64,000 nucleotides of DNA from DATAXP01 sp963708675 (GTDB lineage: Bacteria > Planctomycetota > Planctomycetia > Pirellulales > PNKZ01): assembly GCA_963708675.1 (NCBI GenBank), contig CAVPTO010000003.1:372001-436000 (forward strand), written 5' to 3'. Positions 1 to 9,249 of the stretch are shown here, one piece after another. The number at the start of each line of letters is the position of its first letter. Position 1 is the first letter of the stretch. The notes below the pieces were generated by a model, which saw only the letters and a list, made by a program, of their open reading frames with translations, did no database searches and was not told the origin of the DNA. A program made the position numbers and the translations under genes.

Positions 1-192
1 CAAACGATCGAAGGCAACGTCCCATCGCCAACGAATTTCCCGACTGGCTGTCGCTTTCGCACGCGCTGCCCGATGGCAGCCGAGAAGTGCGTCGAAGAGC
101 CACCTTTGGCCGAGATCGAGCCCGGCCACTGGTCGGCCTGTTGGTTCGCCAAGGATCTCGCAAAAGAACCGTCCCGGAACAACTCCGTTTAG
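1..192 (+). CDS. Oligopeptide/dipeptide ABC transporter ATP-binding protein (DppD/OppD type), C-terminal fragment
   Basis: The reading frame is open from the first base and ends with TAG at 190-192, so only the last 63 residues are present. They match the C-terminal oligopeptide/dipeptide transporter tail that follows the ATPase core: a PSPTNFPTGCRFRTRCP stretch, then further cysteines (EKC, WSACWF). This cysteine-containing tail is typical of OppD/DppD and OppF/DppF subunits of peptide importers. The next gene, 26 bases downstream on the same strand, is the partner ATPase, which supports the assignment. The ATPase motifs lie outside the window. Confidence 0.85.
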   Translation, partial: QTIEGNVPSPTNFPTGCRFRTRCPMAAEKCVEEPPLAEIEPGHWSACWFAKDLAKEPSRNNSV

Positions 193-211
193 CCGGCTCG
201 CTTGCGAGCCG
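187..211 (-). repeat. Palindromic repeat of the palindrome-GGCTAA family
   Basis: A 7-2-7 inverted repeat (GGCTCGC TT GCGAGCC, 195-210) is preceded by TTTAGCC, which also supplies the TAG stop of the upstream gene. The layout, a palindrome flanked on one side by GGCTAA (here read on the minus strand), is shared with 41037-41062, 48365-48390 and 61517-61539. Confidence 0.6.
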
Positions 212-218
212 TGTGTGA

Positions 219-1280
219 ATGATGTCTACCGCCCCCGCCAAAGCGCCCAAGGAAGCAAAGGCCTACGACGGCCCGTTGCTCGAGGTTCGCGACCTGGCCA
301 AGTGGTTCCCCGTCCGCGGAGGCCTGTTCTCACGCGTTCGCCAACACGTGAGGGCTGTCGATGGCGTGAGCTTCACGCTCGCTCGCAGTAAAACACTGGG
401 CCTGGTTGGCGAGAGCGGCTGCGGCAAAACCACCGTCGGACGCACGATCCTGCGGCTCATTCACGCCACCGCTGGGCAGGTGTTGTTCGAAGGTCAAAGC
501 GTATTCGATTTGCCTCGCGCCCAGATGCGTGCCCTGCGTCGTCGTATGCAGATCATCTTCCAGGATCCTTACGGATCGCTGAACCCGCGCATGACCGTCG
601 GCGGCACGATCGGCGAACCGCTGATCATTCACGGCGTCGCGCGTGGACGAAAGATGCGAGAGCGCGTCGCTCAGTTGCTCGAGCAAGTCGGCCTCAACCC
701 CGAGGCCATGAGCCGTTATCCGCACGAGTTTTCAGGCGGGCAGCGACAGCGCATCGGCATCGCTCGAGCGCTAGCGCTCAACCCGGCATTCATCGTCTGC
801 GATGAACCAACCAGTGCACTCGACGTTTCGATTCGCGCGCAGGTGATCAATCTGCTCGGCGATCTGCAAGAAAAGTACGGCATCGCGTATTTGATGATCA
901 GCCACGACCTGGCGGCCGTGCGTCACGTGAGTCACGAAGTCGCCGTGATGTATCTGGGCCGCATTGTCGAGCAGGCTGACACCGAGACTTTGTTCAACGA
1001 CCCGCGACACCCGTACACACGCATTCTGCTGGCAGCGATTCCGGTGCCCGACCCGTCGAAGAAGCGGCCTCGCCTGGTCGCCGTCGATGACGACATTCCC
1101 TCGCCGATCAACGTGCCGAGCGGGTGCCCGTTCCATCCGCGTTGCCCGCTGTACGAGTTGAAGCAGAAGCCCGAGGTCTGCCGACGCGACGTGCCGCCTC
1201 TGCAGCCCGTGGGCGGCGACGCCTCGCACATCGCAGCCTGCCACTTCGCCGAAGAGAGCCAAGCGCTCACAGGCGCGTGA
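219..1280 (+). CDS. Oligopeptide/dipeptide ABC transporter ATP-binding protein (DppF/OppF type)
   Basis: This 353-aa protein is the cytoplasmic ATPase subunit that would power peptide uptake together with the upstream ATPase. Visible motifs in order are Walker A GESGCGKTT (about residue 64), the Q-loop region with IIFQDPYGSLNPR, the ABC signature SGGQRQR (about 173), Walker B IVCDEPTSALD and the H-loop ISHDLAAV. The C-terminal peptide-transporter tail follows, with cysteines in PSGCPFHPRCPLY. Length is normal for the family. Two ATG codons are adjacent (219 and 222); either could be the start. The permease and binding-protein genes, if present, lie upstream of the window. Confidence 0.93.
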   Translation: MMSTAPAKAPKEAKAYDGPLLEVRDLAKWFPVRGGLFSRVRQHVRAVDGVSFTLARSKTLGLVGESGCGKTTVGRTILRLIHATAGQVLFEGQSVFDLPRAQMRALRRRMQIIFQDPYGSLNPRMTVGGTIGEPLIIHGVARGRKMRERVAQLLEQVGLNPEAMSRYPHEFSGGQRQRIGIARALALNPAFIVCDEPTSALDVSIRAQVINLLGDLQEKYGIAYLMISHDLAAVRHVSHEVAVMYLGRIVEQADTETLFNDPRHPYTRILLAAIPVPDPSKKRPRLVAVDDDIPSPINVPSGCPFHPRCPLYELKQKPEVCRRDVPPLQPVGGDASHIAACHFAEESQALTGA

Positions 1281-1308
1281 CGGCGATGCTGCAAATTCGT
1301 CGCGCCTC

Positions 1309-1335
1309 AAGCGCACGGACTGCCGTCCGTGGGTT
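1309..1335. repeat. Imperfect palindrome between convergent genes, possible bidirectional terminator
   Basis: The sequence AAGCGCACGGACTG followed by CCGTCCGTGGGTT forms an imperfect hairpin between the converging oppF-like gene and the next minus-strand gene. It resembles the AAGCCCACGGAYGG palindromes at 37207-37235 and 50264-50291. It could end transcription from both sides, but no clear T-tract follows. Confidence 0.45.
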
Positions 1336-2459
1336 CAGGGCCGTGTCTTCACCGGGAACACCAACCTCAACAGCTGCAGCCCCAAAAAAGCCACAAGCAC
1401 CACCAACAACACAATCGGCCAAAAGCTAAATCGCGGCCCGCCGCCAACAATCGTCGCCAGAACCAGCACGCCGAGCACCAGCACGAGGACTAAACACCCT
1501 CCGGCGGCCATCATCCCCTTGAACGTGGTGTCCTCGGTTTGCTCCTCGAAGTGCAGATCAATTGTTCGCCCGCGAGCAAGGCTTCGCTCGATCGCGTCCG
1601 CAAGCTCCATATCGCGGCACGCGTCGAGCCAAGTCGGCGAAGTCGTCTGACCTGCACGCGCGGCAATCAGCTCTTCGATGCCCTCCGCAGCCGGGTCAAA
1701 GTTCTCGAAGGTTTCTTCCGTCACGCGATCGCCGCTTCGCAACTCAAGGTTCCAACCACTCATGTCGTTGCTCATCGGCAGCGTGACGGCGCCGCGACGC
1801 CCGATCAGAGTCATTCGCCCGGTTGAGGCTGGGAGAGATCCGATCGACCATCGTGCCAAGATGCCTGGTGACCCGGACATCTGCACGCTCAAGCTCGCGA
1901 GGTCGGCCTCGTTGTTCGTCCCGCCGGGCGTCATCGCGCCCAGCTTGTTGAGATCGCCGACGATGGCACGCATGACACTCACGTCGCGTATGAACGCCGC
2001 GACAATGTCGGCCTTGCGTTGTGAATCGACGGCGCGTTCGACCACGAGCTGCTGGGGCGGCCCGATCGGCGAGTTTTCTCCCTCGGCGACGATTTCGGCT
2101 AGGCGCTCGACGGCGGGATGCCAACGCGCGGCCACATAGGGAACAATCCGGCAACCGCTATCCTGACGAATCATGTCGAGCTCGTAGTAAACGAGCATCG
2201 AGTTCATGACCGGGTGCGCCACCAACAGCGGCAACTCCGACTGGATCAACACTCGCAACTGTTCGGTTCGAGCATCCTCGCGGCCGGGCGTTGCTCGCGC
2301 AACGATGACCGCATCGGCGTTGCCGTCGACGAGAAGCGGTTGCCAATTCCCCTGCTCTTCGAACTGCTGATCAATGGCCGTCACCTGGTGGCCTGCCGCG
2401 ACCGCCGCCGCCACCAGCGACGGCGTATCGTCATCGACACCAAGCAGTGCGATCTTCAT
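1335..2459 (-). CDS. Rossmann-fold (Gfo/Idh/MocA-like) protein with two C-terminal membrane segments
   Basis: The 374-aa product begins MKIALLGVDDDTPSLVAAAV, a beta-alpha-beta start like the NAD-binding domain of Gfo/Idh/MocA oxidoreductases, although the GxGxxG loop is not canonical. The middle follows the general layout of that family. Near the C-terminus there are two hydrophobic segments, roughly residues 316-336 (GGCLVLVLVLGVLVLATI) and 343-363 (FWPIVLLVVLVAFLGLQL). They are unusual for this family and would anchor it to a membrane. Substrate and reaction cannot be read from sequence. It may form an operon with the SDR gene 20 bases upstream. Confidence 0.6.
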   Translation of the reverse strand: MKIALLGVDDDTPSLVAAAVAAGHQVTAIDQQFEEQGNWQPLLVDGNADAVIVARATPGREDARTEQLRVLIQSELPLLVAHPVMNSMLVYYELDMIRQDSGCRIVPYVAARWHPAVERLAEIVAEGENSPIGPPQQLVVERAVDSQRKADIVAAFIRDVSVMRAIVGDLNKLGAMTPGGTNNEADLASLSVQMSGSPGILARWSIGSLPASTGRMTLIGRRGAVTLPMSNDMSGWNLELRSGDRVTEETFENFDPAAEGIEELIAARAGQTTSPTWLDACRDMELADAIERSLARGRTIDLHFEEQTEDTTFKGMMAAGGCLVLVLVLGVLVLATIVGGGPRFSFWPIVLLVVLVAFLGLQLLRLVFPVKTRP

Positions 2460-2479
2460 GGCGCGGCCTGTTGTCGAGA

Positions 2480-3298
2480 TCAGAGACGGCGAATGTGGAA
2501 ACCACCATCGACGTTGATCCGGTCGCCCGTCGAAAAGGCGAAGTCGCCACGCACCAGCGAGACGACCGCACGTGCGACATCCTCGGGCTGCCCCCAGCGA
2601 CGAATGGGCGACATTCCGTCAGCGATCATCCGGTCGTACTTCTTGCGCACGGGGCCGGTCATGTCGGTCTCGATGACGCCGGGACATACTTCGTACACGC
2701 GGATGCCGGCATCGGCGAGGCGCTCGGCGAAGAGCCACGTCATCATTTGCATCGCCGCCTTCGTGAGGCAGTAATCGGCCCGGTTGCTGCTGACCGCCTG
2801 ACCTGAGATCGACGAGACGTTGACGATCGTTCCGTAAGCGATCTTCTGCTCGTCGAGCAGCTGCAGCATTTCGCGAGCGGCCCGCTGCGACAGAAAGAAG
2901 GGCCCCTTCAAGTTAGTTGCGAAGACCTGGTCCCAGCTTTCCTCGGTGGCTTCGAGGATGTCGCGGCGACCGGGCGAGGTGATGCCGGCATTGTTCACGA
3001 GAGTATCGAGCCGGCCGAACTCGTCGAACGCCCGGTGAATCATGCCCCGACGATCGGCGTCGAGCCCGACATCGCCAGCGGCCGCGATTGCCAAGCCGCC
3101 AGCCTTGCGAATCTGTGCGACAACCTCTTCGGCCGCCTCGGCGCTGCGGGCATAGTTCACAACGACCGCGTGCCCCGCCTTGGCCAACTCGATCGAAATC
3201 GCCCGGCCGATGCCGCGCGAACCTCCGGTGACGAGTGCGACGGGTTGATCGATCATGGGTTGCACGATGAGGTGTCGAGGCCAGCGACGAGCGGCCAT
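2480..3298 (-). CDS. Short-chain dehydrogenase/reductase, FabG-like
   Basis: The 272-aa protein has the classical SDR layout: TGGSRGIGRAI for cofactor binding, NNAG, a catalytic Ser in VNVSSISG, and the YxxxK pair in ADYCLTKAA. Family knowledge makes it an NAD(P)H-dependent oxidoreductase of the 3-oxoacyl reductase type, but the substrate is unknown. An internal ATG at 3256 would begin right before the VALVTGG core. I prefer 3298 because GGAG lies six bases before it, while 3256 has no ribosome-binding site. It is followed by the Rossmann-fold membrane protein on the same strand. Confidence 0.88.
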   Translation of the reverse strand: MAARRWPRHLIVQPMIDQPVALVTGGSRGIGRAISIELAKAGHAVVVNYARSAEAAEEVVAQIRKAGGLAIAAAGDVGLDADRRGMIHRAFDEFGRLDTLVNNAGITSPGRRDILEATEESWDQVFATNLKGPFFLSQRAAREMLQLLDEQKIAYGTIVNVSSISGQAVSSNRADYCLTKAAMQMMTWLFAERLADAGIRVYEVCPGVIETDMTGPVRKKYDRMIADGMSPIRRWGQPEDVARAVVSLVRGDFAFSTGDRINVDGGFHIRRL

Positions 3299-3360
3299 CT
3301 TAATCTCCGATCCGCCGGTCGTCAGTAAGCGATCGGCCGTCGCTCTGCTAAACTGGGCCT

Positions 3361-4545
3361 ATGCGAGCGGAAATCATCTCGATCGGCGACGAAATGACCA
3401 GCGGCCAGCGCGTCGACACCAACAGCGCCTGGCTGAGTCAACGGTTAGGCGAACTCGGCGTGACGGTGGTCGCTCATGCGACGGTCGCCGACGACTTGGC
3501 CGCGAACATCGAAATCTTCCGCCAGGCCGTCGAGCGTGCCGATGTCGTCATCTCCACGGGTGGCTTGGGTCCGACGGCCGACGACCTTACGCGCGAAGCG
3601 CTGGCGCAGCTGACGGGTGCTCCGTTGGTTCTCGACGAAGAGCAACTCGGGCACATTCGCGCGCTATTCGCTCGCCGCAAACGTCCGATGCCGGAACGCA
3701 ACGTGGTTCAGGCGATGTTCCCAACCGGCAGTCGACCAATCTTCAATCCCAACGGTACAGCGCCGGGCGTGGCCGTTTCGGTCAATCGTGACTCTGGCGG
3801 CATGGCGCACGTGTTTGCGTTGCCCGGCGTCCCTGCCGAGATGTTCGAGATGTACGAAGCCTCGGTTAAACCTGCGCTGATCGAACTCGGCGCGGGCAAA
3901 ACGGTGATTGTCCATCGACGCATCAAATGTTTCGGACTCGGCGAGAGCGACGTCGAGCAAAAGCTGCCCGACATCATTCGCCGCGGTCGCGTGCCGCAAG
4001 TTGGCATCACCGTCAGCGAGGCGACGATCACCCTTCGCATTACAGCCGAAGGTGCAAGCCGCGAAGAGTGCGAGACGTCGATGCAACCCACGATCGACAC
4101 CATCCACGAATGTCTCGGCACTTTGGTCTTCGGCGAAGAAGACGACGAATTGCCGGACGTCGTTCTTCGCATGCTGCGCGAGCGTGGCCAAACGCTCGCC
4201 ACTTGCGAATGGACCACTCAAGGGACACTCGCCACCTGGCTAGCCGAGGCGGCGAACGATTCGACTTACGTCGGTGGCGAGGTCAGGACGGGCGATGCAC
4301 CTGAGATCGAGGTGGCTGCGACAGAAAGTCGATCGCGATACGGCGTCGACTTCGCTTTGGCCATTGGGCCGGCGCCGCAGGCCGCCGCCGCGACTGAAGT
4401 GCCTATGGCCTTAGCCACCGCCGAGGGCGTGATTTCCAAGGCCGCGTCGCTCGCCGGGCATCCGTCGATTTTGAAGCCGCGAACTGCCAAGCAAGCGTTG
4501 AACTTGCTTCGGCTGCACCTGTTGAGGCACCCACCTCCGGGCTAA
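3361..4545 (+). CDS. cinA: CinA-like protein with MoaB-type N-terminal domain and degenerate amidase domain
   Basis: The N-terminal half (from MRAEIISIGDEMTSGQRVD through STGGLGPTADDLTREALA and the FALPGVPAEMFEMYE segment) is the MoaB/MogA-like domain of CinA. The C-terminal third aligns in position with the nicotinamide-mononucleotide amidase (PncC) domain, starting DELPDVVLRMLRERGQTLATCE. The family motif ESCTGG, which carries the nucleophilic serine, is replaced by CEWTTQG, and the GG of the next loop is only partly kept (YVGGEV). I infer that the amidase activity is lost or altered while the N-terminal domain is intact. The gene is divergent from the SDR gene. Confidence 0.85.
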   Translation: MRAEIISIGDEMTSGQRVDTNSAWLSQRLGELGVTVVAHATVADDLAANIEIFRQAVERADVVISTGGLGPTADDLTREALAQLTGAPLVLDEEQLGHIRALFARRKRPMPERNVVQAMFPTGSRPIFNPNGTAPGVAVSVNRDSGGMAHVFALPGVPAEMFEMYEASVKPALIELGAGKTVIVHRRIKCFGLGESDVEQKLPDIIRRGRVPQVGITVSEATITLRITAEGASREECETSMQPTIDTIHECLGTLVFGEEDDELPDVVLRMLRERGQTLATCEWTTQGTLATWLAEAANDSTYVGGEVRTGDAPEIEVAATESRSRYGVDFALAIGPAPQAAAATEVPMALATAEGVISKAASLAGHPSILKPRTAKQALNLLRLHLLRHPPPG

Positions 4546-4579
4546 CGCCTTCGTAACGACGAATCCGCCCCCAGGCGAA

Positions 4580-4675
4580 CTGCAAAGTCGAGGGTTATTC
4601 ACGCAAGTGCCGCCGCGAAGAGGCAAGCCTTTGCCATCGTTGTTCGAGCTACGGCGATTCTCGTCGACTTTGCAG
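4580..4675. repeat. Intergenic inverted repeat enclosing the CCGCGAAGAGGCAAGC 16-mer
   Basis: Two perfect 12-bp arms, CTGCAAAGTCGA (4580-4591) and TCGACTTTGCAG (4664-4675), enclose 72 bases. Inside, at 4613-4628, lies CCGCGAAGAGGCAAGC, which recurs exactly at 16055-16070 and, inverted, at 40233-40248. The surrounding gap 4546-4783 has no convincing gene. Confidence 0.6.
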
Positions 4676-4783
4676 TCCTCCCGGAACCCGCCCAGCGATT
4701 CGTTGAAGCCGTCAAGCGCCGACGACTAGAATGGAAGGTGGTAGTTCCCACCTTGCGCCGTTTCTCGCGCGCGGAGGCCGGCT

Positions 4784-7700
4784 TTGAGTCGAACGGAAAG
4801 CTCGTCCGAAACACGCAGCGAATTCCCGCATTCGATTCTGCTGAAGCTGACGGTCTTCGTCGCGGTGCTCGTCGTGCTCACCGCCTGCATCCTGGGCGGC
4901 GTCGGATACAAGTTCACGCGCGACGTGGTTGTCGACCAGATTCGCGACCGCTTGAACGTGGTCGCGGCAAGTCGTCAGGCCGCCGTGCTGAACTTCATCC
5001 AGCAGCACCGTGAGCGTGCGCAGTACCTCGCCAGCCGCACGCGCGTTCGTGGGATCACCGTCTCAACGCGCCCGCGACGTGCCGAGGCAAACTCTGAGAC
5101 GGAGCTCCAAAACTGGCTCGAAGAACTTCCCGAAAGCCTGCCGCAGTACCGCATGATCATGATCGCCGACCTGCAAGGGAAGGTTCTTGCGTCGTCGCAA
5201 CGGCCCAAAATCGGCACGAATGTCGCCGACCTCGCCATCTTCGAAGAGGGAAAGCAGACCTCGTCGTTGGCGTTTCCGACAACCGATGGCAATTCTTATC
5301 AAGCGTGGCTTGCGGCGCCGATCCGTCAGCGCGACGGCCAAACGACGGGCGTTGTCGTGGTGGAACTCGACGCCGATCCGCTCGCTCAAATCATTAGCGA
5401 CGCGAATCAGCTTGAAGAAACCGGTCGTGTCATTCTCGCCATGCGACACGACAACGCGCTCAACTACCTGATGAACGAGGGCGCGTTCGACGTCGACGCA
5501 ACTCGCGCACCGGCAACCGACCGAGCAACTCACGGCGAACAAGGCTTCATGGCAACGAACGATTACCGAGGCGTGCCGATCCTGGCGGCGTATACGCCGG
5601 TCGGTTATCGCGACTGGGCCATCGTTGCGAAGATGGATGCGGCCGAGGCGTATCACCCCGTCGATCGGTTGCGTCGTGTGCTGAGTGCCCTGCTGGTTGG
5701 CGTGCTCATGGCGGGTGTCGTCGTCTCGTACTTGCTGGCCCGCCGATTCACGCAGCCCATCGTCGCACTCGCACACGCGACCAACGCCGTCGCCACGGGA
5801 GCGCTTTCAACGCGCGTCGCGGTCAAATCGGCCGACGAGTTTGGCGCCTTGGCGACTGCATTCAACCGCATGACTGAAGAACTCGCGGCGTCCTACGCGC
5901 TTCTCGAACAGCGTGTCGCCCAGCGAACAACGGAGCTCACGCGTGCCGAGGCTCGATACACGCTGCTGGTCAATAGTCTGCCGTTGACGATGTGGAATAA
6001 GGATCTCGAAGGGCGGTTCACGTTCGCCAATCACCGGAGCGTCGCCGCCAAGCAAACGACGCTCGACCAGGTGCTGGGCAAGACCGATTTCGACTTCCAC
6101 CCGATCGAGCTTGCCTCGAAGTACCATCGCGACGATCTGCGCGTCATCGAAACCGGCGAAGTCTTCCAAGACGTTGAGCGCATACGGCGTGCCGACGGCC
6201 ACGACGTTTTCATCCAGGTCTTCAAGGCGCCGATTTTTGATGCCGAGGGGCGCATCTCCGGCACCCAAGGAATGAGCTGGGACATCAGCCTGCTCAAGCG
6301 CACCGAAGAGCAACTTCGCCAGGCTCGCGAAGAGGCCGAGGCCGCGAGTCGTGCGAAAAGCGCCTTTCTGGCCAACATGAGTCACGAGATTCGCACCCCG
6401 ATGAACGGCATCATCGGCATGGCCGAATTGCTGCTCGACACGCCACTCTCCAGTGAACAGCGCGCTTATCTCACCATCGTTCGGGAAAGCGCCGAGTCGT
6501 TGCTGTCGGTGATTAACGATGTCCTCGACTTCTCGAAGATCGAGGCCGGTCGATTGGCGCTCGACGTGCAGTCGCTGCGTCTGCGCGAGACGCTGTGCGA
6601 CCTGATGAAACTGCTCGGCGTTCGCTTGCAGACGCCGAACATCGAGTTGGCGTACTACGTTCATGCCGATGTGCCCGACGCGCTCGAAGGCGACCTCGGC
6701 CGCCTGCGGCAAGTGCTGATGAACCTGTTGGGCAACGCGATCAAATTCACCGAGCGCGGCGAAATCGTCGTCGAGGTGACGCAAGAATCCCTCACCGAGT
6801 CGGACGTCCTTTTGCACTTTGCCGTTCGCGACACCGGCATCGGCATCGAGGCCGACAAGCAGCAACCCATCTTCAGACCGTTCGAACAGGCGGATAGTTC
6901 GACAACGCGCAAGTATGGCGGCACGGGCTTAGGCCTCAGCATCTCGAGCAAGTTGGTCGAGCTGATGGGCGGCGACATGTGGGTCGAAAGCCAGCTCGGC
7001 AGCGGCAGCGTGTTCCACTTCACGGCGCGGTTTCGATGCCTCGAACCTTGCGATGCGACGCAAGAACCCGTGGTCGATGCCGAGCAATTGTCGGTGCTCG
7101 TCGTCGAAGACCATCCGACGCAGCAACTCGTAATGCGCGAGATGTTCGAGCGGTGGCGAATTCGCGCAATCGTGGTTGGGTCGGCCGATGAGGCGCTCGA
7201 CGCTTTTCGAAGCGAGGAGGAGTTCGATTTTTGTCTCATCGACGCGCATCTCGACGGATGTAATGGCTTCGCATTGGCGCAAGAACTTGAACGTCGCGGC
7301 CAGTCGGCAAACGGGTTGATCATGCTGCTTGTGCCCGGATCGCAGTTGGCCGACCTCGCAAAATGCCGCGAGCTTGAGTTGCCGAATTATCTCGTCAAGC
7401 CGGTCAAGGCGTCGGAGCTTTTCGACCTGATGGCGACTCGCATGAACGGCGTTCAACGCGACGTCGGCGAATCGACGAATGTCATCGTCCCCATCTCCAG
7501 CCTCCGCATTCTCTTGGTCGAGGACAGCCTCGTGAATCAAACAGTTGCCATGCGGCTGCTTGAGCGGCGAGGACACACGGTGGTCGTCACGAGTGACGGT
7601 CAGCAGGCAGTCGATCGGCTCGAGCGCGAGAGCTTCGACGTTGTGCTGATGGATGTGCAGATGCCCGTGCTCGATGGCTTCGCGGCGACGGCAATCATCC

Positions 7701-8242
7701 GTGAACGCGAAAAGACCACCGGCAAGCATGTGCCGATCATCGCCATGACTGCCCACGCCATGCAGGGCGACCGGCAGCGGTGCCTTGATGCTGGCATGGA
7801 TGGATACGTCACAAAGCCAGTGCGACCAAACGACCTTTTCGACGCTGTTGAGAAATGTCGAACGAAACCTGAGCCGACCACGGCCACGGAAAAGCGTGGC
7901 GAGTCGGGGGACATCGTCGATTGGCCCGCCGCACTGGCGAGGCTAAATGGCGATCGGATCTTGTTAGGAGAGTTGAAGGACGTGCTTCTCACGGAGTGTC
8001 CGAAGCTCCGCACGGCGATTCGGCACTCGATCGAACAGCACGATATCGCGGCACTTCGCCTGGCCGTCCACACGTTGAAAGGGGCGGTCGGAAATTTCGT
8101 CGCCAAGCCTGCGTTCGAGGCGGCTTTGCGGTTGGAAACGCTCGCGCGGAATGGTAGCTTTGACGGCGTTGCGGACGCCCACACGACGCTCGAGTCCGAA
8201 CTCGAGCGCCTTGTTCCGGCCCTCAGCGCGTTCGAAGTTTGA
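4784..8242 (+). CDS. Hybrid sensor histidine kinase (sensor-HAMP-PAS-HisKA-HATPase-REC-REC-HPt)
   Basis: This 1152-aa membrane kinase has TM1 at about residues 24-46, a large extracytoplasmic sensor region of Cache type (inferred from layout), TM2 at about 298-320, HAMP about 320-375 and PAS about 395-510. HisKA follows with the phospho-acceptor His534 in NMSHEIRTPMNG, then a HATPase domain with DTGIGIEADKQ and KYGGTGLGLSI. Two receiver domains have phospho-acceptors Asp820 (LIDAHLDG) and Asp957 (LMDVQMPVLDG), and an HPt domain has His1096 (HTLKGAVGNF). A complete internal phosphorelay is therefore encoded. I take the TTG at 4784 as start because GAGG lies seven bases before it. The next gene is a likely partner regulator. 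Confidence 0.92.
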   Translation: MSRTESSSETRSEFPHSILLKLTVFVAVLVVLTACILGGVGYKFTRDVVVDQIRDRLNVVAASRQAAVLNFIQQHRERAQYLASRTRVRGITVSTRPRRAEANSETELQNWLEELPESLPQYRMIMIADLQGKVLASSQRPKIGTNVADLAIFEEGKQTSSLAFPTTDGNSYQAWLAAPIRQRDGQTTGVVVVELDADPLAQIISDANQLEETGRVILAMRHDNALNYLMNEGAFDVDATRAPATDRATHGEQGFMATNDYRGVPILAAYTPVGYRDWAIVAKMDAAEAYHPVDRLRRVLSALLVGVLMAGVVVSYLLARRFTQPIVALAHATNAVATGALSTRVAVKSADEFGALATAFNRMTEELAASYALLEQRVAQRTTELTRAEARYTLLVNSLPLTMWNKDLEGRFTFANHRSVAAKQTTLDQVLGKTDFDFHPIELASKYHRDDLRVIETGEVFQDVERIRRADGHDVFIQVFKAPIFDAEGRISGTQGMSWDISLLKRTEEQLRQAREEAEAASRAKSAFLANMSHEIRTPMNGIIGMAELLLDTPLSSEQRAYLTIVRESAESLLSVINDVLDFSKIEAGRLALDVQSLRLRETLCDLMKLLGVRLQTPNIELAYYVHADVPDALEGDLGRLRQVLMNLLGNAIKFTERGEIVVEVTQESLTESDVLLHFAVRDTGIGIEADKQQPIFRPFEQADSSTTRKYGGTGLGLSISSKLVELMGGDMWVESQLGSGSVFHFTARFRCLEPCDATQEPVVDAEQLSVLVVEDHPTQQLVMREMFERWRIRAIVVGSADEALDAFRSEEEFDFCLIDAHLDGCNGFALAQELERRGQSANGLIMLLVPGSQLADLAKCRELELPNYLVKPVKASELFDLMATRMNGVQRDVGESTNVIVPISSLRILLVEDSLVNQTVAMRLLERRGHTVVVTSDGQQAVDRLERESFDVVLMDVQMPVLDGFAATAIIREREKTTGKHVPIIAMTAHAMQGDRQRCLDAGMDGYVTKPVRPNDLFDAVEKCRTKPEPTTATEKRGESGDIVDWPAALARLNGDRILLGELKDVLLTECPKLRTAIRHSIEQHDIAALRLAVHTLKGAVGNFVAKPAFEAALRLETLARNGSFDGVADAHTTLESELERLVPALSAFEV

Positions 8243-8316
8243 GACAGCGTCGATGGCCCGCGGCAATCGGCCTCGCAACGCCGCATCGCACTTCTTGGTT
8301 CTCACAGGATGTATTG

Positions 8317-9207
8317 ATGACGAAGGTGTTGATCGTTGACGACTCGGCCGTCGACCGTCATTTGGTCGGGCGGTTGCTCACGTCCACCTATCGAGCATCG
8401 GTCGCCTACGCGACCGATGGCGTCGAAGCACTCGAAGTCATGGCACGCGAACAGCCGGACATCGTGCTCACCGACTTGCAGATGCCCAACATGCCGGGCC
8501 TCGATCTCGTCGTGGCGATCCGGCAGAAGTATCCGCTGGTGCCGGTCGTGATCATGACGTCGCAAGGCAGCGAGGAGCTTGCGATCGCCGCGCTGCAAAA
8601 AGGCGCCGCCAGCTATCTTTCCAAGTCGCGATTGAGCGATGAGTTGCTCGAAACGATCGACAGCGTGCTGTCAGTCGCGCGGGCGGACCGTCGCAGTAGC
8701 AAACTCCTTGAGTGCCTTTCTGAGACGGAATGGCATTTCGCGTTGGAGAACGATCCGAGCCTGATCCCGGCACTGGTCGATCAGGTGCGGCAGGACCTCA
8801 CACGGATGCGATTGTGCGACGACACGTCGCTGACGCGCACCGGCATCGCGTTGCACGAGACCTTGGCCAACGCTATGCAACACGGCAACCTCGAACTCGC
8901 GTCAGAGCTGCGAGAGCGCGATGAAGGTTCCTATCAGCGCTTGCTCGACGAGCGACGACGCACGCCACCGTTCAGCGATCGACGCGTGCACGTCCATATC
9001 AAGGTGACGCCGCAACAGGCGACCTTTGTGATTCGCGATGAAGGGCCGGGCTTCGACCCTTCACACCTGCCCGACCCGACCGACCCGGCGAACCTCGAAC
9101 GCGTCTGCGGACGCGGACTGTTGCTGGTGCGAACGTTCATGGAAGACGTTCGGCACAACTCGACGGGCAACGAGATCACGATGATCAAACGTCGTGAGCC
9201 GCGCTGA
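8317..9207 (+). CDS. Response regulator fused to an RsbW-like ATPase domain
   Basis: The 296-aa protein starts MTKVLIVDDSAVDRHLVGRL, a CheY-type receiver with Asp in VLTDLQMPNMPG and conserved Lys in YLSKSRL. The C-terminal half is a GHKL ATPase of the anti-sigma kinase type: ALHETLANAMQHGNLE (N box), RDEGPGFDPSHLPDP (G1) and GRGLLLVRTFMEDV (G2). Family knowledge links such domains to serine kinases acting on STAS anti-anti-sigma factors. I choose ATG 8317 over an upstream in-frame codon because it is preceded by AGGA and avoids overlap with the kinase gene. It follows the hybrid kinase by 74 bases, so phosphotransfer between them is a reasonable inference. Confidence 0.9.
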   Translation: MTKVLIVDDSAVDRHLVGRLLTSTYRASVAYATDGVEALEVMAREQPDIVLTDLQMPNMPGLDLVVAIRQKYPLVPVVIMTSQGSEELAIAALQKGAASYLSKSRLSDELLETIDSVLSVARADRRSSKLLECLSETEWHFALENDPSLIPALVDQVRQDLTRMRLCDDTSLTRTGIALHETLANAMQHGNLELASELRERDEGSYQRLLDERRRTPPFSDRRVHVHIKVTPQQATFVIRDEGPGFDPSHLPDPTDPANLERVCGRGLLLVRTFMEDVRHNSTGNEITMIKRREPR

Positions 9208-9249
9208 AGCGATCGGCACGCGGTGCAATCGTCTAAGTGCACGTTTCGT

